From Ochrobactrum sp. RH2CCR150 (lineage in GTDB: Bacteria; Pseudomonadota; Alphaproteobacteria; Rhizobiales; Rhizobiaceae): a stretch of DNA of 64,000 bases. This document shows positions 18,072-25,161 of the stretch, piece after piece. The position numbers were made by a program, and so were the translations under genes. The DNA lies in NCBI GenBank assembly GCA_014138095.1, contig JACGXE010000016.1:1-64000 (forward strand). The letters are read 5' to 3'. Each line of letters starts with the position of its first letter. Within the stretch, counting starts at the first letter, position 1. The notes under the pieces were generated by a model that searched no databases, had not been told where the DNA came from, and saw nothing but the letters and a program-made list of their open reading frames with translations.

Positions 18072-18830
18072 ATGAGCGTATCTGCCGATAGTCGTCCGCG
18101 TCTTGACCAGTTGCTGGTCGAACGTGGACTGTTTGCCACGCGCTCGCGCGCCCGCGATGCGATCCAGCGCGGCACGGTCAAGGTGGATGGCAAAGCCGTC
18201 ACCAAGCCGGGTCAGACGGTGGCGCAGAATGCTGCAATTGCGGTGGACGATCCGGCCAGCGCCTATGTTTCGCGCGCGGCGCTGAAGCTGATTGCGGCGC
18301 TTGATCATTTCGACCTCGATGTGGAAGGGCACACGGCGCTTGATATCGGCGCATCCACCGGCGGCTTTACGCAGGTGTTGCTGGAACGCGGTGCAAGCCA
18401 TGTCATCGCCATTGATGTCGGGCACGACCAGTTGCATGAGAGCCTGCGCGCCGACGCCCGCGTCACCAACAAGGAGGGCGTCAATGCCCGCGCGCTGGAG
18501 TTGGCACAGCTCGACGGGCGCGACATCGATTGCGTTGTTTCCGATGTCAGTTTCATCTCGCTAAAGCTCGCTTTGCCCCCGGCATTGGCCTTTGCGCAAA
18601 AAGATGCTATCTGCGCGCTTCTCGTGAAGCCGCAATTCGAGGCAGGACGTGAAGCCATCGGCAAGGGCGGCATTTTGCGTGACCCTGCGGATGGCGAACG
18701 CATAGCAGAAGAACTTAAACTCTGGCTTGAGACGCAGCCCGGCTGGCGCGCGCTCGGCCTTTGCCCGTCACCCATCGAAGGTGGTGATGGCAATCGTGAA
18801 TATCTCTTGGCAGGAAAGAAAGACCGATGA
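18072..18830 (+). CDS. tlyA: TlyA-family rRNA 2'-O-methyltransferase
   Basis: This is a 252-residue protein with an N-terminal S4 RNA-binding domain (RLDQLLVERGLFATRSRARD) and a C-terminal FtsJ-like methyltransferase. The latter shows the SAM loop ALDIGASTGGFTQVLLERG and the motif VVSDVSFISLKLALP. TlyA enzymes methylate cytidine 2'-O positions in rRNA; older annotations call them hemolysins. It overlaps the next gene by four bases (ATGA), showing translational coupling, and follows dxs closely. Confidence 0.95.
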   Translation: MSVSADSRPRLDQLLVERGLFATRSRARDAIQRGTVKVDGKAVTKPGQTVAQNAAIAVDDPASAYVSRAALKLIAALDHFDLDVEGHTALDIGASTGGFTQVLLERGASHVIAIDVGHDQLHESLRADARVTNKEGVNARALELAQLDGRDIDCVVSDVSFISLKLALPPALAFAQKDAICALLVKPQFEAGREAIGKGGILRDPADGERIAEELKLWLETQPGWRALGLCPSPIEGGDGNREYLLAGKKDR

Positions 18831-20056
18831 CGACGCAAGTTAATATCCGCTCGATTGGTGCGGGCGGCGATGGCGTCGCCAATCTTCCCGATGGTCAGAT
18901 CTATGTGCCTTTCACGCTGCCGGGCGAAGTGGCCAATGTGGCGCGCGACAAGAACCGCGCGACGCTGATCGCATTGCTGGAAACCTCGCCGGAACGGCAG
19001 GATCCGGCCTGCGAACATTTCGAAGCCTGCGGCGGTTGTGCGCTGCAACACTGGCAGGATGAACCCTACCGTCTGTGGAAGCGCGAACTGGTTGTCTCGG
19101 CCCTGAAGGGCAGGGGCATTGATGTTGAGGTTGAACCGCTGGTGGCCTGCGCACCACATACGCGCCGCCGCGCCGTCTTCGCTGCGCGCAAGACCGAGAA
19201 GGGCGTACTGCTCGGCTTCAATCGCCATCTCAGCCACGAAATCATCGATATTGTCGAATGCCCGGTCACCGTGCCGGAAATCATCGCCCGCCTCGACGAT
19301 CTTCGCGATGTGGGCGCATTGCTGGCGCCGGGTTCCAAGCCGTTCAAACTGGCGGCAACGCTGACGGAATCCGGCCTTGATCTCGCGGCAAGCGGTTGCG
19401 GCGTGCTGGACGACGATCAGCGCCGCGCCTTGACCGCGCTGGTCATCAAGAAGGGCTTTGCGCGTCTTTCGCATGAAGGCGAAATTATCGTCGAGCCGAA
19501 AAAGCCGCTGATCCATTTCGGCAAGGTTGCGGTTCCGGTGCCGCCCGGCTGCTTCCTGCAAGCAACCGCCGAAGCTGAAGAGGCGATGATGGCGCTGGTG
19601 CTGAACCATGTCGGCAAGGCAAAGCGCGTTGCTGATCTTTTCTGCGGCGTTGGCACCTTTGCGCTCCGAATGGCGGAGAAAAGTGCTGTCCATGCGGTCG
19701 AAAGCGATGCGGCTGCTCTGGCGGCGCTCGACCGTGGCGTGCGCCATGTGCAGGGCCTGAAGCCGGTGAGCGTCGAACGGCGCGACCTGTTCCGCCGCCC
19801 GCTGATGCCGAAGGAATTGCTGCCATACAACGCCGTTGTCTTCGATCCGCCGCGTGCAGGTGCCGAAGAACAGGCGCAGGAACTGGCGAAGTCCAAGGTT
19901 GAAAAGGTGGTTGCCGTATCGTGCAATCCGGTCACGCTTGCCCGCGATCTCGCCATTCTGGTGAAGGGCGGCTACCGCATCCAGCGCGTCACACCTATCG
20001 ACCAGTTTTTGTGGTCTCCGCATGTGGAAGCGGTTGTGACGCTGGTGAAGAAATAG
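18827..20056 (+). CDS. Class I SAM-dependent RNA m5U methyltransferase (RumA/RlmD-like)
   Basis: This 409-residue TrmA/RumA-family enzyme should make 5-methyluridine in rRNA or tRNA. The N-terminal part is a reduced TRAM-like domain. The iron-sulfur cysteines are C62, C68 and C71 (CEHFEACGGC), with a fourth in VECP near 145. The methyltransferase core has DLFCGVGTFAL, FDPPRAGA and the catalytic cysteine C366 in SCNPVTLARDL. Whether the target is 23S U1939 or another site cannot be decided. It is the last gene of the dxs-tlyA operon. Confidence 0.93.
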   Translation: MTTQVNIRSIGAGGDGVANLPDGQIYVPFTLPGEVANVARDKNRATLIALLETSPERQDPACEHFEACGGCALQHWQDEPYRLWKRELVVSALKGRGIDVEVEPLVACAPHTRRRAVFAARKTEKGVLLGFNRHLSHEIIDIVECPVTVPEIIARLDDLRDVGALLAPGSKPFKLAATLTESGLDLAASGCGVLDDDQRRALTALVIKKGFARLSHEGEIIVEPKKPLIHFGKVAVPVPPGCFLQATAEAEEAMMALVLNHVGKAKRVADLFCGVGTFALRMAEKSAVHAVESDAAALAALDRGVRHVQGLKPVSVERRDLFRRPLMPKELLPYNAVVFDPPRAGAEEQAQELAKSKVEKVVAVSCNPVTLARDLAILVKGGYRIQRVTPIDQFLWSPHVEAVVTLVKK

Positions 20057-20272
20057 GTGGCAATCCTATCTGCTGGTATTTGACCAGTAACGGATTGACC
20101 GCCGATCGATTTCCTCAAGAATGTAATCAGTAGTTTTTAGGGGTTGCTTTATGCGACCTCTATTCTGCGGCTTTCAAAATACACCGTATTTGCATTAGTT
20201 CTACGGTCTTCCCGTGGAATGCGAATCTATGCGTATTCCTTTCCCACAAATTTTTGAGAACTGAATATTGCG

Positions 20273-20428
20273 ATGATGAGCGTTTCCTTTTTTCTCTTCT
20301 TTGTTGGCCTGATTGCGACCTGGTTTCGAAGGCGGGCCATCGCGCTCGCATTCTGGGGCAGTGGTGTCGTCTGCATTTTGGCTTTGTTCAGCCTGCATGC
20401 CACGGATTCAATCAATATTGCATTGTGA
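20273..20428 (+). CDS. Small membrane protein, DUF5993-like
   Basis: This is a 51-residue open frame easily missed because of its size. It has two hydrophobic helices (SVSFFLFFVGLIATWF and ALAFWGSGVVCILALFS) split by RRR, then HATDSINIAL. The length, two-helix hairpin and position directly upstream of a DsbB-like gene match DUF5993 proteins as I recall them. It ends 11 bases before the dsbB-like ATG. Function is unknown; a partner role for the DsbB-like oxidase is inferred from position. The region is visibly more AT-rich than its neighbours, so recent acquisition is possible. Confidence 0.7.
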   Translation: MMSVSFFLFFVGLIATWFRRRAIALAFWGSGVVCILALFSLHATDSINIAL

Positions 20429-20439
20429 TACGGACAAAC

Positions 20440-20982
20440 ATGACCAGAAAATATTCGATCTGGCTCAATATTATTGGGCTGTCAGCCGTTTGTTTCACGC
20501 TCTTGTTCGCGTTTGCAGATCAGATCGTCCAAGGAAATATTCCATGCCCGCTTTGCATCTTGCAGCGCGCCGGTATCATCGCGGCCGGGTTCGGTCTCGT
20601 GCTGAATCTTAAGACTGGCATGCGCCCCAGCCATTATGGATTGATCGTTTTGGGTGCTGCAATCAGTGGATCTGTCGCAGCCCGGCATGTTCTCTTGCAT
20701 ATTGTTCCCGGAACGGGCGCTTATGGTAACGCCTTCCTCGATCTGCATTTTTACACTTGGGGCTTCATCATATCCGCGCTCATGATCACCGGCGCGGCGA
20801 TCATGCTGCTGTTTGATCGTCAGTTCGGTGAGGTGCAGCCAGCTCTCACAATGAAAACTGCAGTCTATCTGCCAATCGCATTGTTCATGGTTCTAACGGT
20901 CGCGAATGGCGTTTCCACGTTGCTGCAATGTGGTGGCGGTATCTGCCCAGCCGATCCGACAGGGTATCTGCTACTATCGTGA
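20440..20982 (+). CDS. DsbB-like disulfide bond formation protein with C-terminal cysteine pair
   Basis: This 180-residue inner-membrane protein should oxidise a periplasmic thiol carrier and pass electrons to quinone. The first active pair is C36/C39 in NIPCPLCILQRAG, after helix 1, as in DsbB. I count five hydrophobic helices. Canonical DsbB has its second cysteine pair in the loop after helix 3; here that loop (HIVPGTGAYGNAFLDLHFY) has none. Instead C164 and C169 (QCGGGIC) follow helix 5, which the simple topology also places in the periplasm. The ATG at 20440 starts the normal N-terminus; a longer frame reaches back to 20254. It is coupled to the small ORF upstream and no dsbA is nearby. 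Confidence 0.85.
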   Translation: MTRKYSIWLNIIGLSAVCFTLLFAFADQIVQGNIPCPLCILQRAGIIAAGFGLVLNLKTGMRPSHYGLIVLGAAISGSVAARHVLLHIVPGTGAYGNAFLDLHFYTWGFIISALMITGAAIMLLFDRQFGEVQPALTMKTAVYLPIALFMVLTVANGVSTLLQCGGGICPADPTGYLLLS

Positions 20983-21000
20983 TGTTATCCGCACGAACAA

Positions 21001-21033
21001 AATGCCGGGCAGAGCGCCCGGCATTTTCATTTC
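21001..21033 (+). terminator. Terminator of the dsbB-like gene
   Basis: Arms aatgccgggc (21001-21010) and gcccggcatt (21016-21025) are followed by tttcattt. It lies between the dsbB-like gene and the convergent SRPBCC gene. Confidence 0.88.
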
Positions 21034-21044
21034 TATCGGCAGGG

Positions 21045-21473
21045 TCAGCTGGCCAGTCCGTCGAAATTCGTCAGAATGACGCTCCAGCCCTTGATGTGGC
21101 CGTCGCGCGCTTCGGGGCTGCGGAATTTGACCTGTTTCAGTGTGATGTCGGTGGTGTTCGGATCCACTTCCTTCAGGTCGATCGTTACCACGCTGTCATC
21201 CAGTGAGTGGGGCGAATTCCACGTGAATGCCAGACGCGAATGCGGATCGATTTCCAAATAGGTGCCGGAATGCGGCACGTCGCGGTCGACCATATGCATC
21301 AAAATAGAAAAGCGGCCGCCTTTCACCGCATCCGTGCTGACATCGGACGGACCGGTGCTGTCGCTTGATGCGCGCATGAATTTCGCCAGCGTCAACGGCG
21401 AGAGCCATGCGTTGAAAACCTTCTCCCGTGGAGCGGCGATCCTGCGATTGACTGTCAGTTCAAGCTCACTCAT
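21045..21473 (-). CDS. SRPBCC (AHSA1-like) domain protein
   Basis: This is a 142-residue START/Bet v1-fold protein of the AHSA1 group: MSELELTVNRRIAAPREKVFNAW at the start, a central FTWNSPHSLDDSVVTIDL strand region and the closing HIKGWSVILTNFD helix. Members bind hydrophobic small molecules; no ligand can be assigned. It overlaps the upstream ArsR gene by eight bases, a pairing that recurs widely (ArsR plus SRPBCC). It is therefore probably controlled by that repressor. Confidence 0.9.
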   Translation of the reverse strand: MSELELTVNRRIAAPREKVFNAWLSPLTLAKFMRASSDSTGPSDVSTDAVKGGRFSILMHMVDRDVPHSGTYLEIDPHSRLAFTWNSPHSLDDSVVTIDLKEVDPNTTDITLKQVKFRSPEARDGHIKGWSVILTNFDGLAS

Positions 21474-21801
21474 TTTCCTGTTCCTTTGAAACGAGTACAT
21501 CCTCCAGCGCCGTGAGGCGCAATTCCCAGACAGACTTCAGTTCCGCGAACCAGTTTTCCACTTCCCGTACCGGTTCCAGTTCGGCGGCAATGAAATGCTC
21601 GCGGCCCAAAGTCTTGCGGGTGACCAGCCCTGCCTCCTCCAGTACCTTGATGTGCTTGGAGACAGAGTTGAGCGACATGTCGAAATGAGCGGCGAGCGCG
21701 GTCACTCTTGAAGCGCCCTCCTGTACGAGGAGCGTCAAGATATGCCGTCGCGTAACGTCTCCGACGGCTTTGAGAATATGTGACAGAGCATCATCGTTCA
21801 T
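21466..21801 (-). CDS. ArsR-family winged-helix repressor
   Basis: This 111-residue ArsR/SmtB-fold regulator has DDALSHILKAVGDVTRRHIL, the recognition region AAHFDMSLNSVSKHIKVLEEAGLV and the wing VTRKTLGREHFIA. It has no cysteines for metal binding, so it is a non-metal member of the type paired with SRPBCC genes. It heads a two-gene unit with the overlapping SRPBCC gene. A perfect 16-base palindrome about 43 bases upstream is the likely autoregulatory operator. Confidence 0.92.
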   Translation of the reverse strand: MNDDALSHILKAVGDVTRRHILTLLVQEGASRVTALAAHFDMSLNSVSKHIKVLEEAGLVTRKTLGREHFIAAELEPVREVENWFAELKSVWELRLTALEDVLVSKEQENE

Positions 21802-21843
21802 TATTCACCCGTAAGGTTGAATATACGTCATTCAGGATAATAG

Positions 21844-21859
21844 TCAACCATATGGTTGA
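21844..21859. promoter_or_regulatory. Palindromic operator upstream of the ArsR/SRPBCC operon
   Basis: The perfect 16-base palindrome tcaaccatatggttga is centred about 50 bases before the ArsR start. A further ggttgaat half-site (near 21812-21819) lies closer to the gene. The matching half-sites support binding by the adjacent dimeric repressor. Confidence 0.65.
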
Positions 21860-21927
21860 ATATTCTTTCAATGTGCCATAGCGACAGGCCCGCCGCAAGG
21901 GTGGCGACGGAGAGACAGCGGCGCGTA

Positions 21928-21966
21928 AACAACAAAAAACCATCTGTACGGCGGTACAGATGGTTT
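21928..21966 (-). terminator. Terminator of the LOG-family gene
   Basis: Perfect 13-bp arms (21937-21949 and 21954-21966, aaaccatctgtac / gtacagatggttt) are followed on the minus strand by a T-rich run. It is about 40 bases past the stop. Confidence 0.9.
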
Positions 21967-22008
21967 CGTGCGTAACGGATAAGAAAGCCGCTCTTGCGAG
22001 AGCAGGGC

Positions 22009-22611
22009 TTACATCTTCTCGATGATTTCCGGATCACCTTCGCGCGGTTTGCCATTGGCGGCGAGGATGGCGGGCACAATGTCTTCCGCCTTGTCAATCA
22101 CCAGCGGCTGCACCTGATGGGCGGTATGGAGAAAGCCTTCCGCGCGCATATGGTCGAGCAGCGACAGCATGGGCTGCCAGAATTTGTTGATATTGGCGAA
22201 GACCATCGGCTTGCGATGCTTGCCGAGCTGCGCCCAGGTCATCATCTCCACGATTTCCTCGACCGTGCCGATGCCGCCGGGCAGCGTGACGAACGCATCC
22301 GATTTCTGGAACATCAGGTGCTTGCGCTCGTGCATATCACCAACGACGACCAGCTCTGTCAGCTGTTCCGCCTTTTCGAGGCTCGCTTCCTTGTCGAGCA
22401 GGAAGGTCGGGATGATGCCGGTGACTTCGCCGCCAGCTTCCATCACACCCTGCGACACCGCACCCATGATGCCTCTTGTACCGCCGCCGTAAACAAGGCG
22501 CAGGCCATGCTCGGCGATGGAGCGGCCAAGGGCAAGGCCAGCTTCGCGATAGATGGGGTTCTGGCCCATGGAAGAGCCGCAATAAACGCAAATGGATCGA
22601 ATCTCAGACAT
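22009..22611 (-). CDS. LOG-family cytokinin-riboside-monophosphate phosphoribohydrolase-like protein
   Basis: This is a 200-residue Rossmann-fold protein of the LOG/TIGR00730 family. Signatures are ICVYCGSSMG at the N-terminus, GGGTRGIMG (42-50), the R96/K97 region MHERKHLM and the catalytic PGGIGTVEE (111-119). Members cleave nucleoside 5'-monophosphates to a base and ribose 5-phosphate; in plants and some bacteria this activates cytokinins. The physiological substrate here is unknown. It is transcribed alone and divergently from the MliC-like gene. Confidence 0.93.
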   Translation of the reverse strand: MSEIRSICVYCGSSMGQNPIYREAGLALGRSIAEHGLRLVYGGGTRGIMGAVSQGVMEAGGEVTGIIPTFLLDKEASLEKAEQLTELVVVGDMHERKHLMFQKSDAFVTLPGGIGTVEEIVEMMTWAQLGKHRKPMVFANINKFWQPMLSLLDHMRAEGFLHTAHQVQPLVIDKAEDIVPAILAANGKPREGDPEIIEKM

Positions 22612-22750
22612 AGTGCTTTTTTGGGCTTTTGATGCGCGAGCGTCAAGTCGGGCGTCACGCCGCAGCGACGCAAAATCCGTTCATGTCCTGTACATTGACG
22701 GCGGCTATCCTACCTCCTGTATTTCAAATCAAATCGGAGTGAATTTGAAA

Positions 22751-23110
22751 ATGTTTTCATCCATGAAATTGTCCGTCGCGCTTTTTGCGCTCTCCCTGAC
22801 CGCCTCTGCGGCATCGGCTGCTGAAATCACCATCAAGCTGCCGGACGATACGGCTGTAACGACCAATTCCGTCCTTTATAAATGCGGTGAAAAGGATGTG
22901 TCCGTAACCTATTACAATGCCGGTGACATTTCGCTTGCCGAGCTTGAGCTGGACGATGAAACCGTCATCGCTTCCAACGTGCTTTCAGGCTCCGGCGCAA
23001 AATATGCGGGCGGCGTCTATGTGTGGTGGACAAAGGGTCAGGAGGCCAGTCTTTACAACCTCATGGACGATCCTGAACAGGAAAAGCCGACAAACTGTGC
23101 AGAACAATAA
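22751..23110 (+). CDS. MliC/PliC-like lysozyme inhibitor, exported
   Basis: This 119-residue secreted protein has a signal peptide (MKLSVALFALSLTASAASA, beginning at the second in-frame ATG, 22763). A small beta-sandwich domain follows with NSVLYKCGEKDVSVTYYNAG and SGSGAKYAGGVYVWWTKGQEA. The S-G-x-x-x-Y-x-x-x-x-x-x-W pattern and the Y-x-C near the N-terminus fit membrane-bound or periplasmic inhibitors of C-type lysozyme, which protect peptidoglycan from host lysozyme. No lipobox is present, so a periplasmic (PliC-like) location is likely. GGAG precedes the ATG at 22751. Confidence 0.8.
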   Translation: MFSSMKLSVALFALSLTASAASAAEITIKLPDDTAVTTNSVLYKCGEKDVSVTYYNAGDISLAELELDDETVIASNVLSGSGAKYAGGVYVWWTKGQEASLYNLMDDPEQEKPTNCAEQ

Positions 23111-23198
23111 GCAAGCTAAGAAAAACCCTCGTAGCTTTCGCTAATTCAGTGCAGATTTGTTGTGGGGGGAAGCCAAAAGCTATAAACCCATTCTAATG

Positions 23199-23300
23199 AG
23201 CATTTCCAGCAAAAGTGCGAAGCGCTTTTGCGTTGGATAATGCGCAGAAAAAATAGATAGCGCGGTTTCAACGTCTTCGTTTTAACTGGAAACGCGCTAA
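23199..23300. repeat. Dispersed palindromic elements upstream of the LysM gene
   Basis: gcaaaag (23212-23218) pairs with cttttgc inside a gagcatttccagcaaaagtg block of a type widespread in Rhizobiales genomes. A second block near 23262-23298 (gcgcggtttcaac ... ggaaacgcgc) is also imperfectly palindromic. Together they fill most of the gap between the MliC-like and LysM genes. Confidence 0.65.
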
Positions 23301-23325
23301 TCTCTGGCGTGGGTCTCGGAACGAA

Positions 23326-24558
23326 ATGCAGAAGAATAGCTTTGGATTGCTCGGCGCTGGCCTGCTGGCCGTGATTGTCGGGCTTGGCCTTTACTGGAAT
23401 GCAAAGAAGACAGAGCCGGAAGCACCAAAGGCTGGTGTTTCCGCGCCCGCTGCTTCCGGCGGCGAACAGCAGGCTGCACAGCCGCAAGCACCTCAGACAG
23501 AGGCACCAAAGCCCGCGCAATCTGCCGAGGCTGCGCCAAAGGCCGACAAGCCGATGGCCCCTGCCGATCAGGCCGCCGCTGAACCGGAACAACAGCACCA
23601 GACGCCGATCTTCGACGTCTTGCGCGTGGAGCCGGATGGTTCCGTGGTGATTGCCGGCAAGGCCATGCCGAATTCGGATGTGGAAGTCGTGGCTGGCTCA
23701 AGTGTCGTGGGTAAAGCCAAGGCAGGCCCCAATGGCGATTTCGTCGTGGTGCTGGACGAGCCGCTGAAGCCGGGCGATCATCAGCTCGTGCTGCGCGCCT
23801 CGGGACAGGACAAGGTTGCCACATCGGCCCAGACGGCCATTGTCTCCGTGCCGGATTCAAAGGGTGGACAGGTTCTGGCGCTGGTTGAAGAGCCGGGCGA
23901 AGCAAGCCGCCTGATCACCAGGCCGGAAACCGCACCGGCGCAGCCGACAGACGGTGCGACGGGTGCTGCAACAACGCCAGCCGAAGGTGGGGCCTCGCAG
24001 GCCAAGCCTGCTGAAGAACTTCCGATTGCCATCGAGGCAGTGGAAATCGAAGGCGACGCCATCTTCGTGGCAGGCAATGCCAAGGGCGGAAACCGCGTGA
24101 TCGTCCATGCCAATGATATTCTGATCGGCTCCAGCGCCGTTACGCCGGAGGGCCGTTTCCTTGTGCAGAGCAAACAGCCGCTTGCCGTGGCCGATTACAT
24201 CATTCGCGCCGATCTTCTCGATAATGCAAACCGTGTCATCGCCACGGCGCGCGTGCCGTTCCGTCGTGAGGCTGGCGCCAATATTTCGGCAGTCGCGCCC
24301 GCAAGCAGCGGTCCGGCCGAAGCAGGCGTCGCGGACAATGCCGCGCTGCAGAAGGTTGACGGTTCGGTGATTATTCGCCGCGGTGACAATCTGTGGACGA
24401 TCTCCAAGCGCGCTTACGGCAAGGGCACGCGCTACACGACCATCTATCTTGCCAATCGTGAGCAGATCAAAAACCCCGATCTCATCTGGCCGGGGCAGGT
24501 GTTCCACATGCCGAAGGAGCCTTTGGGCGACGAGGAAGTGCAGCGCCAGACGCAGTAA
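23326..24558 (+). CDS. LysM peptidoglycan-binding protein with two Ig-like repeats
   Basis: This is a 410-residue envelope protein. A single membrane segment near the start (FGLLGAGLLAVIVGLGLYW) is followed by an Ala/Pro/Gln-rich linker (about 30-90). Two similar beta domains follow (about 95-180 and 235-315), each with the pattern GSVVIAGKAMPNSDVEVVAG / DAIFVAGNAKGGNRVIVHAN. The C-terminal LysM domain (about 345-395) reads VIIRRGDNLWTISKRAYGKG and IWPGQVFHMP. It should span the periplasm from inner membrane to murein. This layout is common in Rhizobiales; its biochemical role is not established. Confidence 0.9.
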   Translation: MQKNSFGLLGAGLLAVIVGLGLYWNAKKTEPEAPKAGVSAPAASGGEQQAAQPQAPQTEAPKPAQSAEAAPKADKPMAPADQAAAEPEQQHQTPIFDVLRVEPDGSVVIAGKAMPNSDVEVVAGSSVVGKAKAGPNGDFVVVLDEPLKPGDHQLVLRASGQDKVATSAQTAIVSVPDSKGGQVLALVEEPGEASRLITRPETAPAQPTDGATGAATTPAEGGASQAKPAEELPIAIEAVEIEGDAIFVAGNAKGGNRVIVHANDILIGSSAVTPEGRFLVQSKQPLAVADYIIRADLLDNANRVIATARVPFRREAGANISAVAPASSGPAEAGVADNAALQKVDGSVIIRRGDNLWTISKRAYGKGTRYTTIYLANREQIKNPDLIWPGQVFHMPKEPLGDEEVQRQTQ

Positions 24559-24730
24559 CCGCAGAACTGATCAGGTTTCGTTCTACCACTACAGTTGCAT
24601 TCTTCGTGATGCCGGTCTGCAACGCGCAATTTCCTGTACTCCGGTGCTCGAAAATCACTCGTTTCGCCACGGTCTGACGAATTTGCAATTGTAGTTCTAC
24701 TCAATAATCACGATAGCTTGTTTTTACTTT

Positions 24731-24758
24731 CGCGGCGTTTTTTGGAAAAACCGCCGCG
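24731..24758. other. Hairpin cgcggcg-tttttt-gg-aaaaac-cgccgcg
   Basis: A long near-perfect hairpin lies between the LysM gene and the second ArsR gene. It lacks a T-run immediately after the stem on either strand, so whether it terminates the LysM transcript is unclear. Confidence 0.4.
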
Positions 24759-24776
24759 AAATCTTGTGCTTTAAGG

Positions 24777-24803
24777 TATAATCGTATATCGTCGATATAC
24801 GAT
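24777..24803 (+). promoter_or_regulatory. -10 element and palindromic operator of the arsR-atm1 unit
   Basis: TATAAT at 24777-24782 is a consensus -10. It overlaps the palindrome atcgtatatc-gtc-gatatacgat (24781-24803), whose 10-bp arms match perfectly and reach into the first possible start codon. A repressor bound here would block the start region of transcription. No good -35 is visible at the normal distance. Confidence 0.7.
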
Positions 24804-25140
24804 GAAGATTTCCATGAATGATCAGGTCGCAGCCGATCTTGGCTCGATGGCGAAAGACGACGAGGATGCCGCGCGGATTTATGCTGCGCTGGGCCATCCC
24901 GTGCGTATCGCCATTTTACGACAGCTGATCCTTGAGGACGCCTGCTGCTGCAAAGACATTGTCGGCAGGCTCGATCTCGCCCAATCCACCGTTTCCCAGC
25001 ATTTGAAGGTTCTCGTGACCGCAAGGCTGATCGACTATCGACCCGAACGCCAGTCTTCGCGCTACAGCGTCAACTGGCAGCAAATCAATGCCATTCGCAC
25101 CCACCTTGCCGCATTTGCCGGTGGTTGTTGCACGTTATGA
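24802..25140 (+). CDS. ArsR/SmtB-family metalloregulator-like repressor
   Basis: This is a 112-residue winged-helix repressor: [20 protein letters not shown], recognition helix [15 protein letters not shown] and wing [19 protein letters not shown] run of three cysteines (C48-C50, DACCCKDIV) lies at the start of the helix that carries the CxC metal site in ArsR/CadC. Two more cysteines (C109, C110) are at the C-terminus, so sensing of a soft metal or thiol stress is plausible. ATG at 24814 (MNDQVAAD) is an alternative start. The gene is 21 bases before an Atm1-type exporter and has a strong palindrome over its start. Confidence 0.9.
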   Translation: MKISMNDQVAADLGSMAKDDEDAARIYAALGHPVRIAILRQLILEDACCCKDIVGRLDLAQSTVSQHLKVLVTARLIDYRPERQSSRYSVNWQQINAIRTHLAAFAGGCCTL

Positions 25141-25161
25141 TCTGACCCGAAAGAACGCCTG

